Of a DNA stretch of 64,000 bases, positions 23,228-36,104 are shown one piece after another. The notes under the pieces were generated by a model. That model saw nothing but the letters and a program-made list of their open reading frames with translations. It was not told the origin of the DNA and did not search any database. This DNA comes from Parasponia andersonii (Eukaryota; Streptophyta; Magnoliopsida; Rosales; Cannabaceae), in contig JXTB01000020.1 in the NCBI GenBank assembly GCA_002914805.1, forward strand, positions 526,338 to 590,337. The letters run 5' to 3'. The position numbers were made by a program, and so were the translations under genes. Position 1 is the first letter of the stretch. Every line of letters starts with the position of its first letter.

Positions 23228-25419
23228 TGTAACGACCCAAAACCCAGGCCAGTGGCAAAAAGAGAATTTCACAAAGATAGGAAATTCCTTGATTTATTTG
23301 AAAAGTGTCAAAGTTCTAGTTTTATAAAACGGTCCATTTAAATAAAATAATTGGAATCTCATCCCGTGAACCACTCCCATAGTTCATATATACCATTAAA
23401 CATAGACCGAATAATAGTTTAAAAATATGAAATCAAATATAAGTCTAAGTATCACCATCATCCATAACGAAACTCAAATCCCAGAATGGCAGACATAAGT
23501 TCACAGCCAAAATAGAAAGCAGTAATCTTGGTTCAATGCTAATACAAAACTCAAACAATCTAAACACCATGACATCACACTCCGAGTATTACTAAGATAA
23601 CGAACTACAGTCAAGATGACCTTCTACTCCTATTGATCTCCTAAGTCGCACTAGACACCACCTGAGGAACAAGGTAGGGGGGTGAGCATAAAATACCCAA
23701 TAGGAAAAACAATTACCTCAGTCGAAAATATTTTCGTGATGGAGAATTCCTGTATGGTTAGTTTAGTCCCAAACATACATATATATATAATCCAAACCGG
23801 AAATCCATATATATATATATATAAGGTAGTGTAATCAAAATCATTCAATTCATATGCACATGACACAAATCAACCCATACCAATGAGCTCACATCCTCTT
23901 ATCTGTGGAAATCCCGGATGATGGCACTAACTATACTTAACAGCCTGCCTGACACCTAAGCCTATACCCGGAGGAGACACCCGTGTGTCGCCTACTAAAC
24001 CTGGAAGGGCAACCGAATTGCCTATGCCTGCCAAATAGAGAGATAATCAGAAGTGACAAAACTCCGTACAGGTTTATGGACTCTACACTGACGGTGGGGC
24101 ACACAGTGCCACACTATAAACCCACAATGCTAACACGGTACTCATGTATGATTCTATGACACGTGCAATATAGAACTGAAGTGTGAAAATTATCATGTTC
24201 GGGTTTTTCAATAAAATTAGCATACTAGGTTTTATAAGAAAACGGGCAGCATAATGACCCTATTTTTAACATACCCAAAATAACCTGTACTTAGAAAATT
24301 CCTAGAGCAATATAATATGTATACATCATACAATCAATTCCCATCACATATGTTTAAATAGTCTAAAAATCATGTTTGTTCTCATGTATCACAGAAAATA
24401 AGTTTTATTCGAAAATGATATAAAACAGAGATAATTGAGTCCTTACCTCGCTCAAATAGCGATACCACGCTATTGAACCCTCAAGGTGTTATTGTTGACC
24501 TCTCAGAGGGTCGGGGACCAATTCCAAGCCCTCGATCGTCCAATTGCAAAAAATCAACTTCTCATCGGAGCTTCAATTCCATAAACGGACCTCTTCACTG
24601 AATTCCTAGCACCAAAAATAGCTAGGTTAGACATATAACTTGTCCAATTCGGGTTCGGGTCTACACTGAATCGGTGGCATGCAAATCGAGATAAATCTCG
24701 ACCGTCCGATCTCGATTTCCGTGTTGGTCACCAAGCATAGGCAATATATATATCAAAATTCCCTATTTTCCGAGTATAATCAAAAATTGACAACAAAAAC
24801 ACCATCCAACAGCCAGATTAAAAAGTCAAACTTAAACTCAAAAAATCCAAAAGTGGTAACTTTTGATTCAAGCATTATGGTGTTAAGATATATATACTTT
24901 GAGCTTCCTCTCGATGAGAAGAATCCAACGGGTCCGCTTTGAGGTCGAACGTTGGCTGGAATCGTCGCCAGCAGCCAAAAATCCGAAATGCTCCAAACGG
25001 CTCCTTCTCCTTCTCCGGCGACAGCAGTAGCTTTGGCTGCCCTGCAGTCGGCCGACATTGGCTCGTTGCGGCCTGAGGGAGCTCCGCCTGCCGTCAAGTG
25101 GCCGGACGACACTCGGGAGGTGAGCTACTCCTTCAGCCGAGGGAGACCCGAGAGAGAGAGAGAGAGCATTGGGGGGGAAGAGGAAGAGAAGAGTGAGAGA
25201 GAGAAAAAGGACAAGGCACATGGCCTGTCTTTATGGGGCAATGCAATTTTTCAAAAATTACACATAAGTCCCCAAAATTTCAAATCTCTTTCAAATCAAT
25301 CCCCCAAAAATTACAATTTAGTCCTTCTGCGCAAAACTTTTGCCAATTAATCCCCCAATATTGTATCCAGAAATTGGTAAAATGTCCAAATTACCCTCCT
25401 AAAAATCCGGGTTTTTACA
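23228..25419 (-). repeat. 3' LTR of element 2 (family-2 LTR, 2192 bp)
   Basis: It runs from TGTAACGACCCAAAACCCAG to CCGGGTTTTTACA. The matching copy starts at 30215. A GC-rich island at about 24945-25200 contrasts with the AT-rich rest. The (AT)n at 23808-23822 is a minor internal repeat. Open frames at 24679-25436 and 24780-25221 fall in the island and its edge. Confidence 0.92.
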
Positions 25420-25433
25420 TTCTCTCCTTCTTA
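25420..25433 (-). promoter_or_regulatory. polypurine tract of element 2
   Basis: TAAGAAGGAGAGAA on the minus strand directly precedes the 3' LTR. A decayed copy of the same segment follows the LTR of element 5 at 49148. Confidence 0.85.
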
Positions 25434-25477
25434 TAGGAATTTCATCCCGAAATTCAAAATACAAGCCAAGGTTTACA

Positions 25478-28400
25478 TCACAATACAACTTCTAACTGAA
25501 GGTTAAATAAACGAGGGTACATCTCGTACATCTCCGTCTCGAGTTCCCAAGTAGCCTCGTCTTTTTTGTGATGTTCCCAAAGCACCTTTATAAGTGGAAG
25601 CTCTCTATTGTGAAGCACCTTCATCTCTCTAGCCAACAAACGAACAGGCTGCTCTTTATAGGACGCATCTTCTTGGATTGGTATATGCACGTACTAAACA
25701 ACATGAGATGGGTCTTATGTATACTTCTTCAACATTGACACATGAAACACGTTATGCACGTGACCCAACTGTGCAGGCAGATTCAAGCAGTATGCCATTG
25801 GTCCAATTCTCTTAGTGAACTCAAAGGGACAAATATACCTAAGAGCAAGCTTACCCTTAACTCCAAATCTTGTAACACCTCACCTTGGAGTCACTTTCAT
25901 GAACACAGAATCACCAGTATCGAACTCTTCCTCACGTCTCTTAGGGTCAGCATAACTCTTCTGGCGACTTTGAATCTCCTTGAGTCTCTCTTGGATATCC
26001 CTGATCTTCTTAGTAGTCTCTTCAATCAGTTCAGGTCCAAGAGTAACATGCTCTTCGGGTTCTGTCCAACACAAAGGCGACCTACACGGCCTTCCATACA
26101 ACACTTCATATGGAGCCATACCCACACTGGTCTGGTAACTATTATTGCAAGCAAATTCTACCAAAGGAAGATGATCATCCCAGTTCCCACCAAAGTCCAG
26201 TATGCAACAACGTAGCATGTCCCCAAGAATCTGAGTGGTCCTTTCAAACTAACCATCTGACTCCGGATGGTGAGCTGTACTGATGTCCAATTGCATACCC
26301 AACGCTTTCTGCAAGGCTCTCAAAAACTTGGAAGTAAACCTTGGATCTCTATCGGAGACTATGCTTGAAGGCACATCATGCAAGCGTATGATGTTCTCCA
26401 TATACAGTCTACTGAGCTTAGTAAGTGAGTAGTCCATCCGGATCGGTATAAAGTTAGCACTCTTCATCAACTAATCAATTACCACCCAAACTGTGTCATT
26501 CTTCCTCAAGGTCTTTGGCAAACGAATCATGAAGTCCATTGTGATCGTGTTCCACTTCCATTTCGGAATTGGCAATGGCTGAAGTAATTCAGCTGGCCTC
26601 TAGTGTTCAGCCTTGACTTACTGATAAGTCAAACACTTAGCTACAAAGGTAGCTACATCCTTCTTCATCCCTTTCCACCAATGCTACTGCTTCAAGTCCC
26701 GGTACATCTTGGAACTACCTGGATGTACTACGAACCTTGATTTGTAAGCCTTAGTTAGAATGGTTTCTCGAAGATAGGGTCATTAGCTACAGCCAACTTC
26801 CCACTAAAAAGCAAAAATCCTTCCTTGTTAGTGCTCCAACCATCTAACTGTTCATTATTCTGAAGCCGGTTCTAGATTGTTCTCAACTTCCTGTCTTACC
26901 ACTGACTCCGTTGGACAGTCTGGAGAAGCGATGGTAAAATCACAATGTTGCTCAGGCAAGCAACACCTTCATTCTCAAGGTACTATAAGTTGTAGTCACC
27001 AATCACAATTGAGTTCCTCCAATCTTCAAACACCAATGTAGCTAGTGCACCATGAGGATTCTTACTCAGTCCATTAACTACAATATTAGCCTTACCAGGA
27101 TGATACTATAGGTCGAAGTCATAGTCTTCCATACACTCAACCCATCTTCACTGTCTCAAGTCCAAATCATTCTGGGTAAAGAGTTACTTCAAACTCTTAT
27201 GATTGGAGAATATGTCGAACTTCACACCATACAAGTAACATCGCCAAATCTTGAAGGCAAAGTTCACTGTTGCAATCTCCAGATTATGAGTGGGATAGTT
27301 TTTCTCATGTGGCTTCAACTGACGAGAAGTATTAGCCACAACTCGACCATTCTGCATCAAGACATATCCCAAACCCGTCTTGGAAGCATCGATACACACC
27401 GTATAAGGTTCGCTACTATTAGGAACAGTAAGAACTGGTACGGTTGTCAAGCTCTACTTCAACCTGATAAAAGCTTGTTCACTTTCATGATCCCAAACAA
27501 ACTTGACGTCCTTCCTGGTCATCTTCGTCAAAGGCAAAGCAATTCTCGAGAAATATTGCACAAAACAATGGTAATAGCCTGCCAAACCGAGGAAACTACG
27601 TACCTCTATCACATTTCTCAGACTTTCCCACTCCAGGATAGCTTCAATCTTAGCGGGATTGACTGAAATACCTCTGTGAGAAATCACATGGCCCAAGAAC
27701 TTCACTTCTGACATCCAAAAGTCACACTTTGATTTCTTGGCATACAACCAATGATCTCTCAAGGTCTTAAGTACTATCCCCAGATGTTCGGCATGTTTTT
27801 CTAGAGTCTTGGAATACACAGGATGTCATCGATGAACATAACAACAAAATGGTCCAAAAACGGCCTGAAAATCCAATTCATGAGATCCATAAAGGTTGCA
27901 AGTGCATTCATTAGACCAAATGTCATCACCAGAAACTCAAAGTGACCATATCAGGTTCTGAATGTTGTCTTAGGTATATCATCGTCTCTCAAATCGATCT
28001 TGGAGAAGAACCTTGAACCACTGAGTTGATCAAACAACTCATCTATCCTTGGCAAAGGATACTTGTTCTTCACTATCAACTGATTCAACTTCCTGTAGTC
28101 AACACAGAGTCTCAACAAACCATCAGCTTTCTTCATAAACAAAACAGGAGCACCCCAAGGAGAAGTGCTACTGCGAATGAAGCTTTTGGAAAGTATGTCA
28201 TCCAACTATTCTCTTAATTCTTCCATCTCAGCAGGCGCCATGCGATAGGCTGGAATAAAAGTTGGCAGAGCTCCAGGAACTAGTTTAATACAGAACTCGA
28301 TCTCCCTATCAGGTGGTAATCCCGGCAAGTCTTCAGGAAATACGTCCGAATACTCACACACCACCAGAATCCATGGGTCTTGATCGTCTGTCCTCACCTC

Positions 28401-28925
28401 ACTATCCATGGCAAGCAAGTTCCCATAACATTCGAGTTTCTTCCTTCCACCCATGCATGTTTTCAAAACAGGACTAGGCTTCAATGGATTCATCTCAGCC
28501 TAATAGATAATAGGTAGCCCATCACCAGGAAAAAGAGTCACCCGCTTCTTGTGACAGTCTACAATGGCTCGATACTTTGACAACTAATCCATATCGAGTA
28601 TCACGTCATATTGTCCTATTGGTAACATAACCAAATCAGCAAGAAACTTCCTATCACTGACCACAACTCGACAAGACTTACACACACTAGACACATCGGC
28701 TACTTCTCCCATAGGTGTACCCAACGTCAATACATAATCCAAATCAGAAAATTCTAACCCTAATAGTTGAGCAAACAACAAGGATATGAATGAATGGGAT
28801 GCACCAGTATCAAACAAAACATGTACCCAAGGGTATGAAAGAAGGATTATACCGTCAACAACACCTTGGCCGGTGTGATCCTGAGTGTCGTCTGCCCCAG
28901 TAAAAGCATAGGCATGGCCAGTCAC
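25478..28925 (-). pseudogene. protease-RT-RNase H-integrase-chromodomain of element 2 (broken pol)
   Basis: Minus-strand order: protease (VLFDTGASHSF, active-site D-T-G intact) at 28584-28925; linker with FPEDLPGLPPDREIEF; RT ([20 protein letters not shown], then [14 protein letters not shown]) at 27951-28205; catalytic FIDDIL near 27827, followed by a one-base loss before YSKT; the rest of RT ([20 protein letters not shown]); RNase H ([32 protein letters not shown]) at 27184-27450; integrase core with SDRDPRFTS and STAHHPESDG at 26249-26470; C-terminal part (YGRPCRSPLCWTEPEE) at 25880-26218; chromodomain (ELPLIKVLWEHHKKDEATWE) ending at 25478. Relative to element 5, about nine codons are missing in frame between KIDLR and DDIPK. 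Stops separate most blocks. Confidence 0.9.
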
Positions 28926-28929
28926 TTTT

Positions 28930-30080
28930 CCTTTCCCTTTGTTGCCTCTTCCCTAGCCCGAACGGCTACTGCTGGGTCCTAGACCACTACTGCCAAAACC
29001 ACGGCCACTCTGATTCCCTGAGGCCTAAGGAGTTAGAAAACTCTGAGTAAAACCCTGAGGGCAGTACTGATGCTGATAAGGCTGAGGGGTTGTAAAAGCT
29101 TTCGAAACACCCTGTGACTATTGCGACCTTGCTTGAGTGTTCTGATAAGAAATAGAACCAGACTGGCTCTTCTGCGGTCCTTCTGGAGAAAGAGGAGATT
29201 TTTGTAGATGGTTGGGACACTCCTTCTTTTGATGACCCTGCTGGCCATAAACAAAGCATCCTCCATACGGACTGCCTCTACCACCTCTTGAAGAATCACT
29301 ACTGTTCGAGTTCCCACTGTTCGGAGTATCTTAAGCTGACCACTGCCCCTGGTTCCTTCTGGTGGCTTTTTTGTCATTATCTCTCCGTTGGTTCCTCCTA
29401 GAATCCAATCTTTCTTCAATGGCGTCTGCCTGCTTGGCAACCACTACAATTTCAGGCAGAGTATGGAAAGTCTGAGTACCAATTCTATTGAAAATGTTTC
29501 GACTCAGACGACTCCTGAACTTGGCAACTCGATACTTCTCACTCGTACCCGGTCTAAGAGTAACACTTGCCAACTCAGTGAACTCTATCAGGTACTAATT
29601 CACCGTTCTGTTACCTTGAATCAAAGTCTTAAATCAGTTCACAACTTCATCCTATTGATCCTCATTGTTATACTGGGCCTTGAAAATCCGTTCAAAGTCT
29701 TCCTAAGTCAGACCCATTACATCTTGCATTTGTTCCACTGTCTCCCACCAACAAATGGCACTCCCCGTCAAACAAGTAACAACAAATACAACCCAAAACT
29801 CAATTGGAGTACCAAGGGCCCGAAAGTGCCTCTCCATCTCACGCAACCAAGCAATTGCCATGAGAGCTTCTGGTCTCCCATCAAACTGTCCTGGCTGGAG
29901 ACGCATGAACCGTTAGAGATGATCAACCTGATCCAATTGGTGTTCCCTCAGAGATGGAGGTTGATAGTCTAGATTGCTCATCTGGACAAATGCCTGCTGC
30001 ATTGGGTCGATTAGATGAGTGAAATCTGGACGAAGAGGTTCGACACACGGCTGGTGCCTCAGAACTCTTCTAGGAGGCAT
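28930..30080 (-). pseudogene. gag of element 2 (broken)
   Basis: The start ATG at 30080 gives MPPRRVLRHQPC. Blocks follow between stops: FDGRPEALMAIAWLREMERH and CWWETVEQMQDVMGLT (29703-29906), the capsid end ASVTLRPGTSEKYRVAKFRS (29331-29573), and a zinc knuckle CFVYGQQGHQKKEC near 29210-29255 in which the second cysteine is tyrosine. The loss is a single G-to-A change (TGT to TAT). Gag packages the RNA, and a broken knuckle would abolish that. Confidence 0.85.
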
Positions 30081-30194
30081 CTTTAAAGGTCTGAAACAAT
30101 ATGCCAAACTGTTAATGCGATAATGATGAGTGCTTATCATAAAATCAACTTCAATCTAGTTTAAGGGTGATACGTCCGAGCTGTTAAACTCAAA

Positions 30195-30206
30195 GCTCTG
30201 ATACCA
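30195..30206 (-). promoter_or_regulatory. primer binding site of element 2
   Basis: TGGTATCAGAGC on the minus strand, a perfect 12-base match to the usual initiator tRNA-Met primer site, eight bases from the LTR end (TTACA). Confidence 0.92.
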
Positions 30207-30214
30207 AAAATTTC

Positions 30215-32114
30215 TGTAACGACCCGAAACCCAGGCCAGTGGTAGAAAGGGAATTTCACAAAGATGGAAAATTCCTTGATTTATTTGAAAAGTGTCAAAA
30301 GATATAGTATTATAAAACAGTCCATTTAAATAAAATAATTGGAATCTCATCCTGTGTACCACTCCCATAGTTCGTATATACCATTAAACATAGACTGAAT
30401 AATAATTTAAAAATGTAAAATCAAAAATAAGTCCAACCATCACCATCATCCACAACGAAACTCAAATCCCAGAATGGCATACATAAGTTCACATAGAAAA
30501 TAGAAAGCAATAATCTTGGTTAAACCCAAACAATCCAAACACCATGACATCACACTCCGAGTATTACCAAGTTAACGAACTACAGTCAAGATGACCTCCT
30601 ACTCCTCTTGATCTCCAAAGTCGCACTGGACACCACCTGAGAAAGAAGGTAGGGGTGAGCATAAAATGCCCAGTAGGAAAAACAATTACCTCGGTCGAAA
30701 ACATATAGTGATGGAGAATTCCTGCATGGTTAGTTTAGTCTAAAACATACATATATATATATATTCCAAACCGAAAATTCATATATAAGGTAGTGTAATC
30801 AAAATCATTCAATTCATATGCACATGACACAAATCAACCCATACCTATGAGCTCACATCCTCTTATCTGTGGAAACCCAGGATGATAGCTCTAAGTATGC
30901 CTAACAGCCTGCCTGACACCTAAGCCTATACCTGGAGGGAACACCCATGTGTCACCTGCCAAACTTGGAGGGGCAACCGAATTGCCTATACCTATCAAAT
31001 AGGAAGGTAATCAGAAGTAATAAAACCTGGTGTAGGTTTATGGACTCTACACCGATAGTGGGGCACGCAGCGCCACACTGTAAACCTACAATGCTAACAC
31101 GGTGCTCATGTATGATCTTATGACATGTGCAATACAGAACTGAAGTGTGAAAATAATCATGCTCAGGTTTTTCAATAAAATTAGCATACTAGGTTTTATA
31201 AGAAAACAGGCAGCATAACGACCCTATTTTTAATATACCCAAAATAACCTATATTAAAAAATTCCTAGAGTAATACAATATGTATACATGATACAATCAA
31301 TTCCCATCACAGATATTTAAATAGTCTAAAAATCACGTTTGTTTTCATGTATCACTCAAAATAAGTTTTATTCGAAAACGATATGGAACAGAGATAAATG
31401 AGTCCCTACCTTGCTCGAATAGCGATACCATACTATTGAACCATCAAGGTGTTATTGACGATCACACGGAGGGTCGAGAACTAATTCCAAACCCACGATC
31501 ATCCTCTTGCAAAAAATCAACTTCTCACCGGAGCTTCAATTCCATAGACGGATCTCTTCATTGAATTCCTAGCACCAAAAATAGCAAGGTTAGATATATA
31601 ACTTGTCCAATATGAGTCCAGGCCCACACCAGGCCGGCAACACAAAACGAGGTAAAATCTCGACTGTCTGATCTCGATTTTTGTGGCAGTCACCAAACAT
31701 AGGCAATATATATATCAAACTTCTCCATTTTCCTAGTACAATCTAAAATGGTAACAAAAACACAATCCAATGGCCGGATTAAAAAGTCAAACTAAAAATA
31801 TCCAAAAATGGCAACTTTTGATTCGGGCATTATGGGGCTAAGATATATATATACCTTGAACTTCCTCTTAACAAGATGAATCCAACGGGTTTGGTTTGAG
31901 GTCGAACGGTGGCTAGAATCATCGCTGGCAGCCAAAAATCTGAAATGCTCCAAACGGCTGCTCCTTCTTCTCTGGTGACGGCAGCAGCTTCGGTAGCCTT
32001 GCAGCTAGCCAGCGCTGGATCGAGGCGGCTTGGTGGAGCACCGCTTGTAGTCTGGTGGCCGGACAATGCTCGAGAGGCGAGCTGCGGCGGTGGTCCTCCT
32101 TCGGCCGAGGGAAG
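30215..32114 (-). repeat. 5' LTR of element 2, truncated
   Basis: It matches 23228 onward, with roughly 20 differences in the first 235 bases by eye, as far as GCCGAGGGA (25146 in the other LTR). About 270 bp of the LTR end are missing; the sequence changes to AACC and (TA)n. The frames at 31830-32165 and 31909-32157 belong to its GC-rich island. Confidence 0.88.
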
Positions 32115-34240
32115 CCAAAAACCTATATATATATATATATATATCTCTTTCTCATAAGAATACAANCCTCCTCCTAAATTTTTCTACCTATCTTTCTCTC
32201 ATAGTTGCTAAGAGAATTTGTGATTTTCAAGAGTTTTTGCTTAGTTTGTTTTAATTTTCAAGAAGAAGGTAAATATTTAAAAAACACTCTTTTCTTTGAG
32301 TTCATTGTTTTTTTTTTTGCTGCTATTAAATCAAAATTTAACTCATGATATCTAAGGTTAAATTTTTTTTTTATAATCTGAAATTTTAACAACTTGTTTA
32401 TTTATATGTTAAATTATATTCTGGAAATTTTTATGATCATAGGGGTTTATTTGTATTCGTTATTAAATTTTTTATTTATATTGTCTTTAACATCAGTGAA
32501 TCTGACATATTTAATATTCTCGTTTATTAATGTTCAAAACCTATACTATTGATATCTTTTCGACTTGAAATTTTTTGGGACGTTTATCAATGTGTGATTA
32601 GGTTCTCCAAATATTTTCACGATTTTTGGAAATTTCTAAAATTAAATATGATTTTCGAAATCATTATTATTTTGCTGATTTTGGTACTAATATGATTCCT
32701 AATATAGAATTTCATGAATTTAAAGTACTATCTAATGGTTTATTTTGGAGTCTAAAATTTTTATACATTTTTATATTATGTTAAAATACTTTCATAAAGT
32801 TTTAGATTATTTTGATTTAAGAAAAAAATATATAAAATTCTATCATTGTACACTGGTTTTCAGTGTAACAGTTTTACTGGGTTACAATATTTGGATTCAA
32901 AATTATGAAAAATGTACTAAATCTTTTTTATAAATTTCGATAATATTTCTAGATCTTTTTTTATATGTCTTAATGAGTTATGCAAATTTTTAGGATAAAC
33001 TGAATTATATTGTTGAATCAAAAATTATTTAAGTATGCCAAGATTGCTGAATGTTTACAGATTTGGTTTTGTTATGAAAATTATTATGTTATTTTATGTT
33101 ATGAATATTATTCAAACATATAAATATGTTTCTTAAGAGAAATGATAGCATGTGTTAATATCTTTTATAATGAATGTTTTTTTTCTTTTTTGGCATAAAT
33201 AATAAAAAACAAAAGATAAAGAAGAGGCACGTGATTTCAACAAGGTTGGTTGTGTGGTATTTCACTACAAAGTTTTTCTAAGGACTTGAAGTAAGTAAAT
33301 CTCAGCCTATGTGTTTATATGTAAATTTACATATTATTATGTGATGTTATTATGATCATTATGATATGTTGTTATATGCTATGCTATTAGTTTGCATATT
33401 AATTATGACATGAGTATGCACAAGAATTGCATAAATTGTACAAGAGATTATGATTTTCAAAGAATGATTTTTCTAAAGCACTATGCAACCAGATTTGGTT
33501 CAAAGAAGAATGTTTTTATTTAAGAGTGTGTCAAGTTCTTGAAAGGAGTATGTGCACCTGACTGAAAGACCTGCAGTCACCATGTTAAGAACAAATGTTT
33601 AAACTACGATACTAGCCATTGTAGTATGATAGCTATATGGGATCCGAATAACTACAAGGTCATATGCTTTTCATGATACTATGTTTATGGCTCATCACTT
33701 CTGATAGACTTGGTATTAGACTATGTTGAGCTCAAATACAAAAGTTTTATGATAGTAACTTTTATAATTAGATGTTTTTCAAAGAAGGGGGTTTCATAGT
33801 TATGATTCTTAAAATGCATTATTCATAAAACACGACATTCATTGCATGCATGAGATTTACTTACTGGGCGCAAGCTCATCCCATTCTTTTAAAATTTTAA
33901 GATGAGCAATAGATCTTTGGAGGTTGGCTAGTGGCAGCGATGGAATCCCTAAATAGCGTTAGGATGTTTTTAATCGACTTTAAGATTTATTTTCTTGTAT
34001 TTGGCTTTTGGATTAAAAATTAAGTATTTTTATTTCATAGGTTATTTTGAGTATTAAGTTTTTGTTTCTGATGTTTTAATAAGAGGTTTTTTTTTTTAGT
34101 TTAAATACTTATTTTTACTTTAAAAAAAATTATTACCGGATCTTTTTTCCATTTTATTTTAAAAGATGAATACAACAAAAAATTAAACATTTTCTAGTTT
34201 AGGTGCATATTTAAATTAGGGGATATGATAATATATCTCC
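32115..34240 (+). repeat. orphan LTR-like sequence in plus orientation
   Basis: No protein is supported. Two features suggest an LTR of a relative of family 1 in the opposite orientation: a (TA)n tract and TCTCTTTCTCATAAG start at 32124, and TTTACTTACTGGGCGCAAGC followed by TCATCCC at 33856-33882, which resembles the minus-strand reading of family-1 LTRs (TTTACTTACTAAGC, then AGCTCAT). Ends, primer site and partner LTR were not found. A single N sits at 32166, so the join to element 2 may be an assembly join. Confidence 0.4.
32166..32166. other. single unresolved base (N)
   Basis: One N lies about 50 bp right of the place where the element 2 LTR breaks off. Confidence 0.99.
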
Positions 34241-36104
34241 TTACTTGCATCACAGGAACTAAAGCTCAATAGGTAAAGATCATATATGCTCGTGTACGTG
34301 TTTCATGCATAAACCTCATTGAAATTTCCATTGTACTCTTTCTTTCGTAACTTTTCATTTTGATGCACATTTTTTAGAAAACGTTTCTTTATAGGGTCCT
34401 TGGATATACTACAATGTCATGGCAGTCGATAGACCGTGCCCACCTATGTGGGAAGGAAATGCATGGCCATTGTAAACCATACCTACCCAACGCAAACTAA
34501 CTAGGTAATGGACATAATAGATCTCATAGTACCATGCTCAATCCCAGTAGTCAGTAAGCTGCTGTGCCCACCTATGCGGGAAGGATGCCTATGCAAACTA
34601 TACTTATCCAACATAGATAGACTAAACACTATATGTGAACCATATCTCGTAAAATCAGTACAATGGTACTACTTTAAATTCAAAGCTTAGAAAACTTCAT
34701 TTCTTTGAAAATCATGCTTACATGATCATGCCATGCTTACATCATTTATTAAATTTACAGTAACCATATGAATAACATATAATTAATTTGATACACATAA
34801 ACATGTAAGAAAATATCTTGTATAAACTACTGTTCTTGTGATGCAGTTAAAATAAAACTTTACTTACCTTGTGTTCGGTAGAAAAGATAGTGGAAAGGGT
34901 TAGTATCCTTTGTGGCAAGGTGTGTGGAAGATCTGATGTCAATTTTATTACTAAAACGATAGCTACAATATAAAATGCTTAAAGAAAACAAGCACAAGAC
35001 TGAATCACAACTTTTATAACATAAGGAAGCCTAATCACAAAATGAAACAAAATGTCATCTACTTTCATAAAAACTACTCCATTTGCTTCTAAATGGTACC
35101 ATTTGATTTTTAAAAATATTTGGACAACATCTCCCCTATTTTTAGGACATCCCCACGTGATTAAAATCATGGTTTAAGACCTACAATAACAATCAACAAG
35201 CCAATTCCCACATATACAACTCAAAAAGGATCATTTAGAGCAACCTAGGTACACTTGAATTCCTTTCATTTTAGACAAAGTTTAAAACCACTTTTACACT
35301 TATGTGTCATCATAACCAGCTACCAAATGGGTGTAATAAATAATAGGATCTATAAAATAGACAATTTAAATTTAGAAAGTCAGATTACAAATATAAAAGC
35401 GTAATCTACCACATATGACAACACTTAAATCCATAACTAGCACACTTTAGGGCTTTAAATCTAACTTTAATCCTCCACTTAAATTCTATGTTTCTAGCCA
35501 TATATAAGGTTTTTTTAGACCTTTAATCATCAAATAAAAACTTTGATTCAAGAGCTAAAGCAATAGAAATAAATTACCAATTCTAAATTCCATAAAAATC
35601 TCACATTGACTAGTTTGAACTTTTGTTGAAGCTCTTGCCTTCTACTTCCACAAAACTGATTTCTAAGGCTTTGAAATTGATCTTAGGACTCAAGAGAATC
35701 TAGAGGTAACATTACTTAAGTAGTATCAAGTGGAGAATTGAAATAATAAAACAAAATCTAGGAAGAAGAACAAGTAGAATTACCTTGACTAATTTAGACT
35801 TATCTTGCTTTTTTGAGCTCCAATTTGAGTTCTACCACTTGGAAACTCTTAGAAATGGTTATGAGGAGTTGAGAGAAGTCTAGAAAAGAGCTAGGGAGTT
35901 TCAAGTCATGGCTGGAGAGAAGAGAGATGAAAATGAACAGATTTGGTCTAAAAGAAATACTTAATGAGTAAGAAATAGCATAACTTAAGTTCTAAGGGGT
36001 ATTTTGGGTATTTTGCACTTTTCTTTCTATGTGTCTAGCTCTAAAATATCCTTAGCATAGTCACCACCTGAACAATCCTATACACTCAAGTGTAGACCAA
36101 AATG
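34241..36104 (-). repeat. family-1 LTR fragment (probable 3' LTR of element 3)
   Basis: It aligns with 2190-4057 of element 1, from TGCATCACAGGAACTAAA to TGTAGACCAAAATGA; both LTR ends are missing. Its orientation and position left of the element 3 gag suggest it is the remainder of the 3' LTR of element 3, but this is inference. Confidence 0.82.

Larger units (their letters stand above)
23228..32114 (-). mobile_element. element 2: chromodomain Ty3/gypsy retrotransposon, 5' LTR truncated
   Basis: A minus-strand element cuts into the Tat-like gag. Order on the minus strand: 5' LTR (32114-30215, distal part missing), primer site, gag, protease, RT, RNase H, integrase, chromodomain, polypurine tract, 3' LTR (25419-23228). 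Domain order and the terminal chromodomain place it among chromoviruses; it is related to, but distinct from, element 1, because the LTRs do not align. The left flank is AAAAT; the right flank is lost with the LTR end, so no target duplication can be shown. Confidence 0.9.

Noticed and set aside
24952..25350. 132-codon plus-strand frame as a gene
   Set aside because: It is the GC-rich LTR island of element 2, antisense to the element, with a GA-repeat tail. It is kept only as a finding.
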